A model generated the notes under the pieces. That model did not search any database, had not been told where the DNA came from, and worked only from the letters and a program-made list of their open reading frames with translations. Source: Pseudonocardia acidicola (lineage in GTDB: Bacteria > Actinomycetota > Actinomycetes > Mycobacteriales > Pseudonocardiaceae). From it: a stretch of DNA of 64,000 nt. The DNA is taken from positions 58,742-122,741 of the forward strand of contig NZ_JAAXLA010000011.1 in assembly GCF_012911935.1 (NCBI RefSeq), given 5' to 3'. The translations under genes and the position numbers were made by a program. Below, in pieces: positions 16,370 to 25,430 of the stretch (position 1 is the first letter of the stretch; each line of letters opens with the position of its first letter).

Positions 16370-17737
16370 CTAGGCCAGCGGCGCCACGACGGGCGCCTCG
16401 GCCGGGAAGTGCTCGCTTTCCATCAGCTGCACGTACCGCCGGTAGAAGCCGCGCGCCGCCATCTCACCCATCACGAAACCGATGCGCCCGGGGTAGTCCG
16501 GGTCGTCAGTGCGCTCGTGCCCGAGCCCCATCTGGTAGTTGAAGGCGTACCGCCGCTGGACGGCCCCGCGCAGCACGTTCTGGATCTCGCCCCAGTTCTC
16601 GCCGTCGTCCTGCTCCAGCAGCCCGCTGGGGGAGAACGTCCGGACGGTGTGTAGCCGCTGCGCCTCTTTCACCTCCGCCGGCATGTCCCTGTCGACGAAG
16701 ATCCACGCGAAGACCTCCATCTCCCCCGGCCCCCGGGGGTGCCACACCCGGACGGTGTTCGTCGTCGGCAGGTAGGAGAACGTGGGGAACACCGTCGCGT
16801 GCGCGCTCATCGGGCCCTTGACCCGCGCCTCGCCGAGGCGCTCGCTCAGCTCGGCCCAGCGTTGCTGGTAGTAGAGCTTGAGCGGGAGCGGCATTCCCGA
16901 CCGGAATCCCTGGCCGGCGTCGGTGAAGAACCCGGTTCCGTGCCCCAGCGCCGAGCTGAACTGCCGTCTGTCCGGCCTGAACGTGTTCTCGATCGCGGCG
17001 ACCTCGGCCTCGGTCAGGTCCTCGTTGTGGGCCAGTGCCATCGTGGCCGAGGCATGGCTGATCGGGGCGTGGTACATGTCGCTGGCGAACTGCTCGGCCG
17101 CGAGCTTCCAGTTGCCCTTGAAGATCCACTTGTGGACGCCGCCGATGACCTCCATGCCGGCCTCGGTCCGGTCGAACATCGCATCGAGGTAAAAGCGCAT
17201 GTCGCCGAGGTAGTCCGGCAGCGACGGGACCGACGGCTCCCAGGAGCCGAACACCAGGCCCTTGTAGATCTCGAGCCGCGGGACGCGCGGCAGGCCCCAG
17301 TCCCGCAGCGGCAGCTCACCGTAGTAGGCGTCGTCGTAGTTCGGCACGTTGACCAGCGCGCCGTCCACCCCGTACGCCCAGCCGTGGTAGGTACAGGCGA
17401 ACCCCTTGGTGTTACCCATGTCGGCCCGGCACACCTTCATGCCCCGGTGCCGGCAGCTATTCAGGAATGCGACGACGGATCCGTCCTTCTGCCGGACCAC
17501 CAGCACCGGGTCCTCGCCCATGTTGGTCGAGAAGAAGTCACCGGGCTTCGGAATCTGCGAGTCGTGGCAGAGGAACAGCCAGCACCGGGCGAAGATCCGC
17601 TCGAGCTCCTGCTGGTAGATGCCCTCGTCGGAGAAGATCCGCCGGTCGATCAGCCCCTCCTCCGGCCGGGCCAGCGAACCGATCGTTCCGGTGGCCACGG
17701 GCCCGTTGCGGGCGGTCCCGTCGCCGTTGTACGTCAT
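16370..17737 (-). CDS. Rieske aromatic-ring-hydroxylating dioxygenase, alpha subunit
   Basis: The 455-residue catalytic subunit has Rieske ligands Cys95, His97, Cys115 and His118, bridging Asp220, and facial-triad histidines His223 and His228. A late D-D-G-E-N-W motif is typical of benzoate/phenylpropionate-type oxygenases. It is intact. Its start overlaps the end of the hydrolase gene (17734-17737), and an AKR, a broken beta gene and a ferredoxin follow on the same strand. Unless another beta subunit pairs with it, the complex may not assemble. Confidence 0.92.
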   Translation of the reverse strand: MTYNGDGTARNGPVATGTIGSLARPEEGLIDRRIFSDEGIYQQELERIFARCWLFLCHDSQIPKPGDFFSTNMGEDPVLVVRQKDGSVVAFLNSCRHRGMKVCRADMGNTKGFACTYHGWAYGVDGALVNVPNYDDAYYGELPLRDWGLPRVPRLEIYKGLVFGSWEPSVPSLPDYLGDMRFYLDAMFDRTEAGMEVIGGVHKWIFKGNWKLAAEQFASDMYHAPISHASATMALAHNEDLTEAEVAAIENTFRPDRRQFSSALGHGTGFFTDAGQGFRSGMPLPLKLYYQQRWAELSERLGEARVKGPMSAHATVFPTFSYLPTTNTVRVWHPRGPGEMEVFAWIFVDRDMPAEVKEAQRLHTVRTFSPSGLLEQDDGENWGEIQNVLRGAVQRRYAFNYQMGLGHERTDDPDYPGRIGFVMGEMAARGFYRRYVQLMESEHFPAEAPVVAPLA

Positions 17738-18675
17738 CGCCGTCCCTCACCCTGGCCCGGCTTGATGAAGTCGATCAGGACCTGGTCGTGCTCCTCAGGC
17801 TTCTCCCACTGCGGCCAGTGCGCGGCGTCGGCCATGTTGTAGAACTTGGCGCCCGGGATGAGCCCCGCCACGTACTCGCCGTAGTCCGGCCCCTGGCCCG
17901 GGTTGTGCTCGGTCCAGAAAATGAGGGCCTCGGGGCGGAACTTCTGGACGTCCTCTTCCTCCCACCGCGGCGTCCACCGCCACTCCTTGCCGATCCAGTA
18001 CACCTTCTGCATCGACTCGTAAATCTCGGGGAAGGAGTAGAGCCGCAGCCGGATCTCCACCATTTCGTCGGTCATGCGATCCGGGCTGGCGACCAGCCAT
18101 TCCATCCGCTGCCGAACGGTCGCGAACGCCGGACTCACCACCGACCGGACCGACAGATCTTGCAGCGCGGACCCGCCGCCCGGCTGCTCCCGGAAGTCGG
18201 TCTTCTTCAGATTCACCAACCCGAAGCCGGTGTTCATGACGAGCCTCCCGCACATCTGCGGGTACTTCATGCCGAACTCGAAGGTGATCATCGCCCCCAT
18301 CGACTCACCCTCGATGTGCGCCCACGTGTGGCCCAGCGCGTCGATCAGGTCTGCGAGCGCGTCCACCTGCAGGTCCCACCGCTGCTCGTCGCTGTAGGGC
18401 TCCTTGTCGGTGAAGCCGTGATATAGCGCGTCGATGGCATAGACGTGGAACCCGTTGGCCGCAAGGTTGTGCATGTTGCGGGCGTAGGTTTCGGCGTGCC
18501 CCCCGATGCCGTGGATCAGGATCAGCGGCTCGCCGTCTCCACATTCGATGACCCGGTGCCGCCAACGCTTTCCCTGAACGATCCTGATCTGCGTGCCGAG
18601 CAGTTCCGTCGCGACGGACCGCCACTCATCGAGCGGCTTGCACGTAACTCTCTTCGACAGCTTCAGGATCTCCAT
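17734..18675 (-). CDS. Alpha/beta hydrolase, meta-cleavage-product hydrolase-like
   Basis: This 313-residue paralogue of the gene at 427-1374 shares [13 protein letters not shown] at 55-67, nucleophile Ser125 (G-E-S-M-G-A) and His286 (A-H-W-P-Q-W). The canonical acid position is Asn258 (W-T-E-H-N-P), again not Asp. ATG 18675 is favoured because it leaves the operator at 18720-18736 outside the gene; an in-frame ATG at 18726 would overlap the operator. It is first in the leftward operon 18675-14103. The substrate is unknown. Confidence 0.8.
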   Translation of the reverse strand: MEILKLSKRVTCKPLDEWRSVATELLGTQIRIVQGKRWRHRVIECGDGEPLILIHGIGGHAETYARNMHNLAANGFHVYAIDALYHGFTDKEPYSDEQRWDLQVDALADLIDALGHTWAHIEGESMGAMITFEFGMKYPQMCGRLVMNTGFGLVNLKKTDFREQPGGGSALQDLSVRSVVSPAFATVRQRMEWLVASPDRMTDEMVEIRLRLYSFPEIYESMQKVYWIGKEWRWTPRWEEEDVQKFRPEALIFWTEHNPGQGPDYGEYVAGLIPGAKFYNMADAAHWPQWEKPEEHDQVLIDFIKPGQGEGRR

Positions 18676-18719
18676 GCGAAGAAGAGAAGCCCAACCCGGG
18701 GGGCCGCCGGAACCATGTT

Positions 18720-18736
18720 GTTCCAACCGGTGGAAC
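18720..18736. promoter_or_regulatory. IclR-type operator GTTCC-N7-GGAAC, site 1
   Basis: A perfect inverted repeat (extended GTTCCA/TGGAAC) lies 45 bases upstream of the hydrolase start at 18675. The same pattern recurs at 18779 and 20679. It resembles the GenR-type IclR motif. Confidence 0.6.
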
Positions 18737-18772
18737 CCTCCGGCTGCGCCAGACCCGCGCCGACGGCGCAGC

Positions 18773-18969
18773 GGATCGGTTCCGTTCGATGGAACATCCC
18801 GCTGGGCCGCTTGTGTCCCCGATCACAGGATTGACCCGCGCGCCCATCGGCGACCTGCGCGGGCAGGCTGATCATGTTCCCCACCCGGCTCGGAGGGTGC
18901 GTTGTCCGCAGCCGGATCAGGGAGAACCTCATGGCCATCGCGGCCGAGAAGTTGCGCCAGCTCGTCTCC
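18773..18969 (+). repeat. Duplicated promoter and alpha-gene 5' end (copy 1)
   Basis: Two blocks match the region upstream of the Rieske alpha gene at 20870. One is 18773-18842 versus 20673-20742 and includes the operator and a CCCGCTGGGC / ATCACAGGAT core. The other is 18909-18969 versus 20848-20908 and covers the ribosome site and the first 13 codons. The spacer between the blocks differs. This indicates duplication followed by divergence and truncation. Confidence 0.75.
18779..18795. promoter_or_regulatory. IclR-type operator GTTCC-N7-GGAAC, site 2
   Basis: A perfect GTTCC-GTTCGAT-GGAAC repeat lies in the divergent region between the hydrolase (minus) and the truncated alpha remnant (plus). 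It sits in the same sequence block as the site at 20679. Confidence 0.6.
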
Positions 18970-19044
18970 AACTGCAGACGCCGTCGGGGTTCGACCGGGG
19001 GTACGGCTGCTACGGCCGCCGCATCGACGACGAGGGGGCGATGA
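18931..19044 (+). pseudogene. Truncated Rieske alpha-subunit 5' remnant
   Basis: After GGATCAGGGAG the first codons read M-A-I-A-A-E-K-L-R-Q-L-V-S, almost identical to the intact alpha subunit at 20870. Similarity then stops and a TGA follows at 19042. A shifted frame continues (F-D-R-G-Y-G-C-Y-G-R-R-I-D) and may be another piece of a lost gene. Its promoter and operator are preserved, so transcription could now feed the AKR gene at 19213. Confidence 0.65.
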
Positions 19045-19212
19045 GCCACTACACCGCCCCGGCTTCTGGGGCCATCAGCGACTGCGCCCGCTCCCCTTCC
19101 CGGATGAGTCCCGATCACGCCGTAGGAGGTCGGCCGGCGAGGCGGCGCCGACGACCTTCAGCGACGGGAGCGACGTTCCACCACCGGCCGGGCCGAAAGG
19201 AATGAGAGGTAC

Positions 19213-20208
19213 ATGCGGTATCAAGTGTTGAGTTCCATGGGTACGAGCGTCTCGCGTGTATGCATCGGCACCGCGACGTTCGGCGTCGCGCCGCTCGCCG
19301 AGGACGTCGGCAAGCTGGTCCACCAGGCACTGGACGCCGGGGTCAACTTCATCGACACGGCGAACTCCTACGGGAACCAAGGGCGGTTCGACCGCCCCGG
19401 CGTTCCGCCTGCGAACCAGCGTGCTTCCGCTGAGGAGCTCGTCGGCGCCGCGCTCAAGGGTCGCCGGGACGAGGTCGTCCTGGCGACGAAGGTGTCCGAA
19501 CCGGTGGGCGCCGGGCCCAACGACGGCGGTCTGTTCGGCGGCGGCCTGAGCCGGGTGCACATCATGCGGCAGGTCGAACGCAGCCTCCGCCGGCTCGGCA
19601 CGGACCACATCGACGTCTACTACGCCCACCACCCCGACCCGCTTACCCGAATCGAGGAGACCCTGCAGACGTTCGAGGACCTCATCCGCCAGGGCAAGAT
19701 CCGCCACTACGCGCTGTCCACCTACGGCGGTTGGCAGCTGACCGAGGCCGTGCTGCGCGCCGACCAGCTGGGCCTGCGCCGGCCGGTCTGCCACCAGACC
19801 CGTTACAACGTCGCGGACCGGTGGGTCGAGACCGACGTACTGCCCGCGTCGCGCCACCTCGGGATCAGCACCACGGTCTTCAGCCCGCTCGCCGGTGGGC
19901 TGCTCGCCGGGGTGGGGAGGCAACGGGAGTTCGCCGGCGACACACGCTGGGGCGGCCGGGGCTTCAGCGAGCAGCAGCTTCAGCTGGCCGAGCGGTTCAC
20001 CAACCTCGCCGAGTCCTGGGGGCACCGTCCCGCGCATGTCGCTCTCGCGTGGCTGCTCGCCCAACCCGGCATCGGCAGCGTCATCATCGGGCCAGAAAGC
20101 GTCGAGGAGCTCGAGTCCGCCATGCCGGCCGCTGACCTGGAGCTCGACGAAGCTCAGGTGGCACAGCTCACCGCGCTCGTGCCGAGCCCTCCCGGCTTCT
20201 GGGGCTGA
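19213..20208 (+). CDS. Aldo-keto reductase
   Basis: This is an intact 331-residue NADPH-dependent AKR barrel of the YajO/tas-like group. The catalytic tetrad is visible: Asp in D-T-A-N-S-Y-G, the following Tyr, Lys in L-A-T-K-V, and His in Y-Y-A-H-H. The C-terminal cofactor region ends G-S-V-I-I-G-P-E-S-V-E-E-L. GAGAGG precedes ATG 19213. It lies downstream of the duplicated operator block, so it may be induced with the ring hydroxylase. A role in reducing an aldehyde or ketone intermediate is likely. Unlike the AKR at 15316-16348 it has no lesions. Confidence 0.9.
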   Translation: MRYQVLSSMGTSVSRVCIGTATFGVAPLAEDVGKLVHQALDAGVNFIDTANSYGNQGRFDRPGVPPANQRASAEELVGAALKGRRDEVVLATKVSEPVGAGPNDGGLFGGGLSRVHIMRQVERSLRRLGTDHIDVYYAHHPDPLTRIEETLQTFEDLIRQGKIRHYALSTYGGWQLTEAVLRADQLGLRRPVCHQTRYNVADRWVETDVLPASRHLGISTTVFSPLAGGLLAGVGRQREFAGDTRWGGRGFSEQQLQLAERFTNLAESWGHRPAHVALAWLLAQPGIGSVIIGPESVEELESAMPAADLELDEAQVAQLTALVPSPPGFWG

Positions 20209-20289
20209 GCGCGGTGGCGCATTCCGACAACGGCTCGTTCGAGGCCATGGACACCTAGCGTGCGATCCGAAGCTTCCGCACGGACCCGG

Positions 20290-20621
20290 TGCCTAGGAAG
20301 GTCGTCACGACGCTCATCGAGGCCGCCACGAACGCCTCCGAGCGGCGACAACACCCGGTCGTGGGTGGTCGTCGTCGTGGACGGTCCTGGCGGCCCCCGC
20401 CGTTTCCCCGCCTCAGGCCATGATCGCTGGGCGGCGTACGACATGCCCGCCATCAAGGACCTGCTCAGGCTCCCGAGCACCGTGGAGCCCGTGGCCGTGC
20501 CCTCGGTCATCCGACCGGCGAGCGGTACGGACCGACAACGCGCCGACCGGTCGCAGAGGTCACCCACTGGAACGGCCGGGAGGGCGAGAAGGCCAACACA
20601 GCCGCCCTCACCGACCGCTGA
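20290..20621 (+). pseudogene. Nitroreductase-family remnant
   Basis: Pieces of a nitroreductase (FMN-dependent) appear in different frames. They are V-V-T-T-L-I-E-A-A-T-N-A, then after a one-base shift P-S-G-D-N-T-R-S-W-V-V-V-V-V-D, then L-L-R-L-P-S-T-V-E-P-V-A-V, and after another shift E-V-T-H-W-N-G-R-E ending at TGA 20621. About 50-60 central residues typical of the family are missing. It is clearly inactive. Confidence 0.6.
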
Positions 20622-20672
20622 GCACATGCGGCGCAGGGACCCGACCGCGCCGGATCGAGGGCCGGCGCAGCG

Positions 20673-20908
20673 GGATCGGTTCCGCGACATGGAACGGCCC
20701 GCTGGGCGGGCTATGTCGGGAATCACAGGATGGACGTGCGCGCCGACAGCCTGTCGAGCGCACCGGGCTTCAGCGCAGGCGCAGTTCAACTCGCGGCCCG
20801 TCTCAGAGGGCGACGGCCGGCCGGCACGGGCGGCGGGCCGATGCCGTGAGCCGGATCAGGGAGGACACCATGGCGATCGCGGCCGAGAAGTTGCACCAGC
20901 TCGTCTCT
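20673..20908 (+). repeat. Duplicated promoter and alpha-gene 5' end (copy 2, intact gene)
   Basis: This is the counterpart of 18773-18969. It contains the operator at 20679-20695, the CCCGCTGGGC and AATCACAGGATGGAC core, and the ribosome site and first codons of the functional alpha gene. Confidence 0.75.
20679..20695. promoter_or_regulatory. IclR-type operator GTTCC-N7-GGAAC, site 3
   Basis: A perfect inverted repeat lies 175 bases upstream of the alpha start at 20870, within the long leader of the 20870-31641 operon. It has the same arms and spacing as sites 1 and 2. Confidence 0.6.
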
Positions 20909-22249
20909 CTCGAACGAGGCGAGATCAACCGCAGCATCTTCAGCGACCCGGAGATCTTCGAACAGGAGATGAAGACGATCTTCGGTCGCAGCTGGTTGTT
21001 CCTGTGTCACGAAAGCCAGATCCCCAAGAGGGGCGACTTCTTCGAGGCCCCCATGGGGCGCGACAACGTCCTGGTGGTGCGCCAGAAGGACGGCAGCATC
21101 AAGGGCCTGCTCAACACCTGCGCCCACCGCGGCAACGCCGTCTGCCGGGCCGAGGAGGGCAACGCCCGCAACTTCATGTGCACCTACCACGGCTGGACCT
21201 ACGACATCTCCGGAAAACTCGTCGGTGTCCCCGGCCTGGAGGAGCTCTACCACAACGACCTCGACCTCGCCGCCAACGGCCTGCGCCACGTCGCCCAACT
21301 CGACACCTACAAGGGCTTCGTCTTCGCCACCTCCGACCCCCAGGCCCCACCCCTGCACGAGTTCCTCGGCCGCACCGGCCGCCTCGGCCTGGAAATGATC
21401 GCCGGCCAAGGCGACATGGAGATCATCCCGGGGATCCAGAAGTTCGTCATCCCCTGCAACTGGAAATTCGCCGTCGACAACCTGTTCGACTGGTACCACC
21501 CCCAGATCACCCACCTGTCCGCCTTCCAATCCGGACTCAGCCTCTCGCCGCCCGACCTGACGGGCGGACGCATGAAGACCGACGGCGTGGCGGGTCCCGA
21601 TGGCTCCGCAATCCAGCTGCCGGGCGGCGTGGTGGGCGGCGACGCCGGTGACCAGCTCGTGTTCATCGACGCATTCGGCCACGCCCTTGCCGGGCCGACG
21701 ATCGAGGCGTTCGGCGACTTCAACGGGTTGATCGACCACTCCTGGCGCGACACCCCCGAAGCGCGGGAAAACCTCGGTCCTATGGGCCGAAGGTCGATCG
21801 GCCACACGAACATCTTCCCGACGCTCTGGATCACCCCCGCGTTCAACCAGATCTCGCTGCGGGTGCCCCGCGGTCCGCAGGAGACCGAGATCTGGTGGTT
21901 CACCTTCGTGCCGCGCGAGGCCACCCCGGACGAGCGCGCCATGATCCTCCAGCGGGCCATCCTCACCTTCGGCCCGGGCGGGGCGCTCGAGCAGGAGGAC
22001 GGCGAGAACTGGGCGCAGAGCACCCTGCAGACTCGCGGCTCGGCCAGCAGCACCATCCCGCAGCTGCTGCAGATGAACCTCGGCCGCGGCAAGGTGATCC
22101 ACGGCGACGACGACCGGGACCCGCCCTACATCGAGTGCAGCATCAATGAGCACGGCCAGCTGTGGACCTTCGCCTCCTGGGCGGAGTGGCTCTCCGGCGG
22201 CGACTGGGACGAGCTGCGTGAGCGCACGACCCCTCCCGACGTGATCTGA
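20870..22249 (+). CDS. Rieske aromatic-ring-hydroxylating dioxygenase, alpha subunit
   Basis: The 459-residue catalytic subunit starts at ATG 20870 after AGGGAGG. Rieske ligands are Cys84, His86, Cys104 and His107. Bridging Asp207 and the iron histidines His210 and His215 lie in D-W-Y-H-P-Q-I-T-H. The E-Q-E-D-G-E-N-W segment and C-terminus resemble the alpha subunit at 16370, so they are paralogues. Its beta subunit follows at 22276. It leads a rightward operon with BphC-type, HpaB-like and hydrolase genes. Confidence 0.93.
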   Translation: MAIAAEKLHQLVSLERGEINRSIFSDPEIFEQEMKTIFGRSWLFLCHESQIPKRGDFFEAPMGRDNVLVVRQKDGSIKGLLNTCAHRGNAVCRAEEGNARNFMCTYHGWTYDISGKLVGVPGLEELYHNDLDLAANGLRHVAQLDTYKGFVFATSDPQAPPLHEFLGRTGRLGLEMIAGQGDMEIIPGIQKFVIPCNWKFAVDNLFDWYHPQITHLSAFQSGLSLSPPDLTGGRMKTDGVAGPDGSAIQLPGGVVGGDAGDQLVFIDAFGHALAGPTIEAFGDFNGLIDHSWRDTPEARENLGPMGRRSIGHTNIFPTLWITPAFNQISLRVPRGPQETEIWWFTFVPREATPDERAMILQRAILTFGPGGALEQEDGENWAQSTLQTRGSASSTIPQLLQMNLGRGKVIHGDDDRDPPYIECSINEHGQLWTFASWAEWLSGGDWDELRERTTPPDVI

Positions 22250-22275
22250 CCGGCCGACGCGAGGACAGGACGACC

Positions 22276-22821
22276 ATGACCATCGACCAGGACATCGCAG
22301 TCGGGAGCGACCGGCTCGCGGAGATGCTGCGGCAGTTCGAGGTGGAGCGCTTCTACACCGACGAAGCGGCACTGCTCGACGCCCACCGCTACGAGGAGTG
22401 GGCGCAGCTGTTCAGCGACGACACCCACTACTTCATGCCGATCCGGCGGACCCGTCTGTGGCGTGAGCTGGACAAGGAGTTCACGAAGCCTGGGGAAATC
22501 GCCTTCTTCGACGACAACAAGCAGATTCTGCTCGGTCGGGTGGCCAAGCTCGGGAGCGGCACGGCATGGGCGGAGGACCCGCCGTCGCGGACGCGGCACA
22601 TCGTCACGAACGTGCGGGTCGTCGAGGACCGGGGCGGCGAGCTGGAGGTGCACTCGAACTTCATCCTCTACCGCACCCGCCTGAAGTCGGAGGAGACGAC
22701 CTGGATCGGATCGCGCCAGGACCTGCTCCGCCACCACGAGGGCTCGTTCCTGATCGCCAGACGCCACATCCTGCTCGAGCAGACGCTCCTGCTGTCGCAG
22801 AACCTCAGCAACTTCTTCTGA
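22276..22821 (+). CDS. Aromatic-ring-hydroxylating dioxygenase, beta subunit
   Basis: This is an intact 181-residue small subunit: F-Y-T-D-E-A-A-L-L-D-A-H-R-Y-E-E-W, L-F-S-D-D-T-H-Y, A-W-A-E-D-P-P-S-R-T-R-H-I-V-T-N, and the tail N-L-S-N-F-F. It pairs with the alpha gene 26 bases upstream. It is also the closest intact relative of the broken beta at 14746, so it could in principle complement the alpha subunit at 16370. Confidence 0.93.
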   Translation: MTIDQDIAVGSDRLAEMLRQFEVERFYTDEAALLDAHRYEEWAQLFSDDTHYFMPIRRTRLWRELDKEFTKPGEIAFFDDNKQILLGRVAKLGSGTAWAEDPPSRTRHIVTNVRVVEDRGGELEVHSNFILYRTRLKSEETTWIGSRQDLLRHHEGSFLIARRHILLEQTLLLSQNLSNFF

Positions 22822-22927
22822 TCCACCGAGCGACCGCTCGCCGCCCGCCGGCTCGGGCGGCGCGCGGCCGGACCCCGGCCGGTTGTGCCCACGGGTGGCG
22901 CCGCCATCCCGGCATCGAGGAGACAAC

Positions 22928-23833
22928 ATGAAGATCACATCACTCGGCTACCTGCGGGTGGAGTCACCGGATGCGAAGGACTGGGCCACGTTCGGCCCCG
23001 AGGTGCTCGGCCTGGCGGTGTCCGAGGATCCGCTCGGCCGGCCGAACACCGTCGCGCTGACCAACGACGACCGGCCCGGCCGGATCGTGATCACCGAGGG
23101 GCAGCAGAACCGGCTCCAGTGCGCCGGCTGGGAGCTGCCCAGCGCGGAGGACCTCGCCGACGCCGTCGAGGAGCTGGAGCGGGCCGGCGTCGCGGCGCAA
23201 CGGGCCACCGCCGAGCAGTGCGAGGCGGCCCGGGTGCGCGACCTGGTCAGCTTCACCGACCCCGCGGGGTTCACCCACGAACTGTTCTACGGTCAGCTGG
23301 TCGTGCCCGGATCGTTCAAGCCGGGCCGGGCCATGTCGGGTTTCGTCACCGGCGGCCAGGGATTGGGGCACATCGTGCTCGTCGTCCCGGACCTCGTGCA
23401 GTCGCTCGACTTCTACCGCAAGGTCCTGGGGTTCCGGATCAGCGACGAGATCGACATGGGCGGCAACCGGCTGATCTTCTTCCACGTCAACCCGCGCCAC
23501 CACACCCTGGCGATCATGGCCATCCCCGGCATGCGCGGCCTGCACCACCTGATGCTGCAGGTCGACTCCGTCGACGACGTGGGCAGGGCCCACGACCTGT
23601 GCCTCGACCGGAAGATCCCGCTCGCCATGACGCTCGGCCGGCACACGAACGACCGGATGCTGAGCTTCTACCTCCGCTCCCCGAGCGGCTTCGAGATCGA
23701 GTACGGCTGGGGCGCACAGACCGTCGACGACGAGGACGACTGGGTGGTGACCCACATGAAGAGCACCAGCATCTGGGGCCACCGGCCGGGTGACGCGCCG
23801 GCCCCCGGCTGCGTCGAGCCCATCCAGGGCTGA
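22928..23833 (+). CDS. Type I extradiol dioxygenase (BphC/HsaC-like)
   Basis: The 301-residue two-domain vicinal-oxygen-chelate dioxygenase cleaves 2,3-dihydroxyaryl compounds next to the diol. Iron ligands in the C-terminal domain are His148 (G-H-I-V), His206 or His207 (L-H-H-L-M-L) and Glu258 (F-E-I-E-Y-G). The length matches BphC (about 290-300). ATG 22928 follows GGAGACAAC. With the ring-hydroxylating oxygenase upstream and hydrolases at 25431 and 30793 it completes a biphenyl- or steroid-like meta pathway. Confidence 0.93.
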   Translation: MKITSLGYLRVESPDAKDWATFGPEVLGLAVSEDPLGRPNTVALTNDDRPGRIVITEGQQNRLQCAGWELPSAEDLADAVEELERAGVAAQRATAEQCEAARVRDLVSFTDPAGFTHELFYGQLVVPGSFKPGRAMSGFVTGGQGLGHIVLVVPDLVQSLDFYRKVLGFRISDEIDMGGNRLIFFHVNPRHHTLAIMAIPGMRGLHHLMLQVDSVDDVGRAHDLCLDRKIPLAMTLGRHTNDRMLSFYLRSPSGFEIEYGWGAQTVDDEDDWVVTHMKSTSIWGHRPGDAPAPGCVEPIQG

Positions 23834-23939
23834 CCCCGGTCCTGACCGCAATGCGTCGGGTCGGCCCGTCCCGCCGCCGGACGGGCCCGGCGCGGCCGCC
23901 GCACACCGCATCACCGATCACGAGGAGCCGGAGCACGCC

Positions 23940-25400
23940 GTGGGCATTCGCAGTGGAGCGCAGTACGTCAAGGGCCTGCAGGACGGCCGGTCGGTCTACG
24001 TCAACGGGGAGGTGGTCTCCGACGTGACCGACGACCCGGCCTTCAAGGGGATCATCACGACGATGGCCGGGCTGTACGACGCCCAGCACGACGAACGGTA
24101 CATCGACACCCTCACCTACGTCTCGCCCACGTCCGGGGAGCGGGTCAGCACCACGCTGCTGCCGGCGCGGACCGCCGAGGAGATGGGCGCCCGGCTGCGC
24201 TGCGAGTACCTGCGCACGGACCTGACCTACGGCCTCATGGGCCGCATCCCCGACTTCGTGAACGCCTTCATCCTGGACGCCGCGTACTCCCTGGCGTACA
24301 TGGGCAAGGACGAGGCCGCCGCCAGGGTCCGGGACTACCTGGAGTTCCTGCGCGCGAACGACCTGTCGACCACGCACGCGCTGATCGACCCGCAGACCGA
24401 CCGATCGAAGCCGGACGCTCCGCAGGAGGCGGTGCAGATCGTCGACGAGACCTCCGACGGGATCACCGTCCGCGGCGCCCGGCTGCTGTCCACCTTGGCC
24501 CCGGTCGCCGAGGAGATCGTGGTGGGACCGTTCGTGCCGCGCCGGCCAGGCGAGGAGAAGTTCGCGCTGGCCTTCGCGATACCGGCGAACACGCCCGGGC
24601 TGAAGATCGTGTGCCGTGAGCCGTACGACACCGGCGGCAGCGCCTTCGACCAGCCGCTGACGAGCCGGTTCGAGGAGGGTGACGCCGTCCTCCTCTTCGA
24701 CGACGTCTTCGTGCCGCGCGAGCGGGTCTTCGTGGGCGGGGACGTGGAGGCCTACAACGGCCTGATCCCGAACGGCCCGGGCTACACCGGGCTGCAGGCC
24801 GCCGTCCGCGGTGCCGCGAAGCTGCGCTTCCTCACCGGCCTGGCCGGGGTCGTGGCCCGCGTGAACGGGCGTACCCAGTCGCCCCGCCACCAAGAGGAGA
24901 TCGGCGAGCTGGTCGCCTACGTCGGCGTGGCCGAAGGGCTGCTGCAAGGGGCCGCGCTGGACGTCGCGCGCCGCATCGAGGCCCGCGAGCGGGCACGGGC
25001 CGGCGAGACGCCGGCGCCGCGCCCCGGCGAGCCGGTCGTGGACACCCCGATCGGGCTGTCGGCGACCATGGTGTTCTTCCCCAACGTGCTCGCCCGTGCC
25101 GTCGACGTCGTGCGGATGGTCGCCGGCAGCGGCGTCATCGCCATGACCGAGAAGGACTTCCACAACCCCGAGCTCACGGGCCTGCTCGAGCGGTTCATGC
25201 ACGGGCCCGACGTGCCCGCCGAGGAGCGGCTGCGGGTCATGCGGCTGGCCTGGGACGCGACCGGCGGCCAGTTCGGCAGCCGCCAGGCGCTCTACGAGCG
25301 GCTCTACAGCGGCGACCCCATCGGCAACCGCATCAGGTTCTTCGGCCTGCCGAAGCGCAGCGAGTGCGAGGACCTCGTACTGCGGCTCCTCGCTTCGTAG
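23940..25400 (+). CDS. HpaB-family FADH2-dependent aromatic monooxygenase
   Basis: The 486-residue protein matches the 4-hydroxyphenylacetate 3-monooxygenase oxygenase component (HpaB/PvcC family). It has Y-L-R-T-D-L-T-Y-G-L-M-G-R near 100, D-P-Q-T-D-R-S near 160, R-E-P-Y near 223 and a C-terminal D-A-T-G-G-Q-F-G-S-R-Q. These enzymes ortho-hydroxylate phenols using FADH2 from a separate reductase; no HpaC-type reductase is seen in the window. GTG 23940 is preferred after GGAG. It could make the catechol for the BphC-like enzyme just upstream. Confidence 0.88.
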   Translation: MGIRSGAQYVKGLQDGRSVYVNGEVVSDVTDDPAFKGIITTMAGLYDAQHDERYIDTLTYVSPTSGERVSTTLLPARTAEEMGARLRCEYLRTDLTYGLMGRIPDFVNAFILDAAYSLAYMGKDEAAARVRDYLEFLRANDLSTTHALIDPQTDRSKPDAPQEAVQIVDETSDGITVRGARLLSTLAPVAEEIVVGPFVPRRPGEEKFALAFAIPANTPGLKIVCREPYDTGGSAFDQPLTSRFEEGDAVLLFDDVFVPRERVFVGGDVEAYNGLIPNGPGYTGLQAAVRGAAKLRFLTGLAGVVARVNGRTQSPRHQEEIGELVAYVGVAEGLLQGAALDVARRIEARERARAGETPAPRPGEPVVDTPIGLSATMVFFPNVLARAVDVVRMVAGSGVIAMTEKDFHNPELTGLLERFMHGPDVPAEERLRVMRLAWDATGGQFGSRQALYERLYSGDPIGNRIRFFGLPKRSECEDLVLRLLAS

Positions 25401-25430
25401 GCACTCGTTCAGGAAGGGGGTAAAGCTGCA

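Noticed and set aside
20786..22372. 528-codon reverse frame
   Set aside because: Shadow of the Rieske alpha and beta genes.
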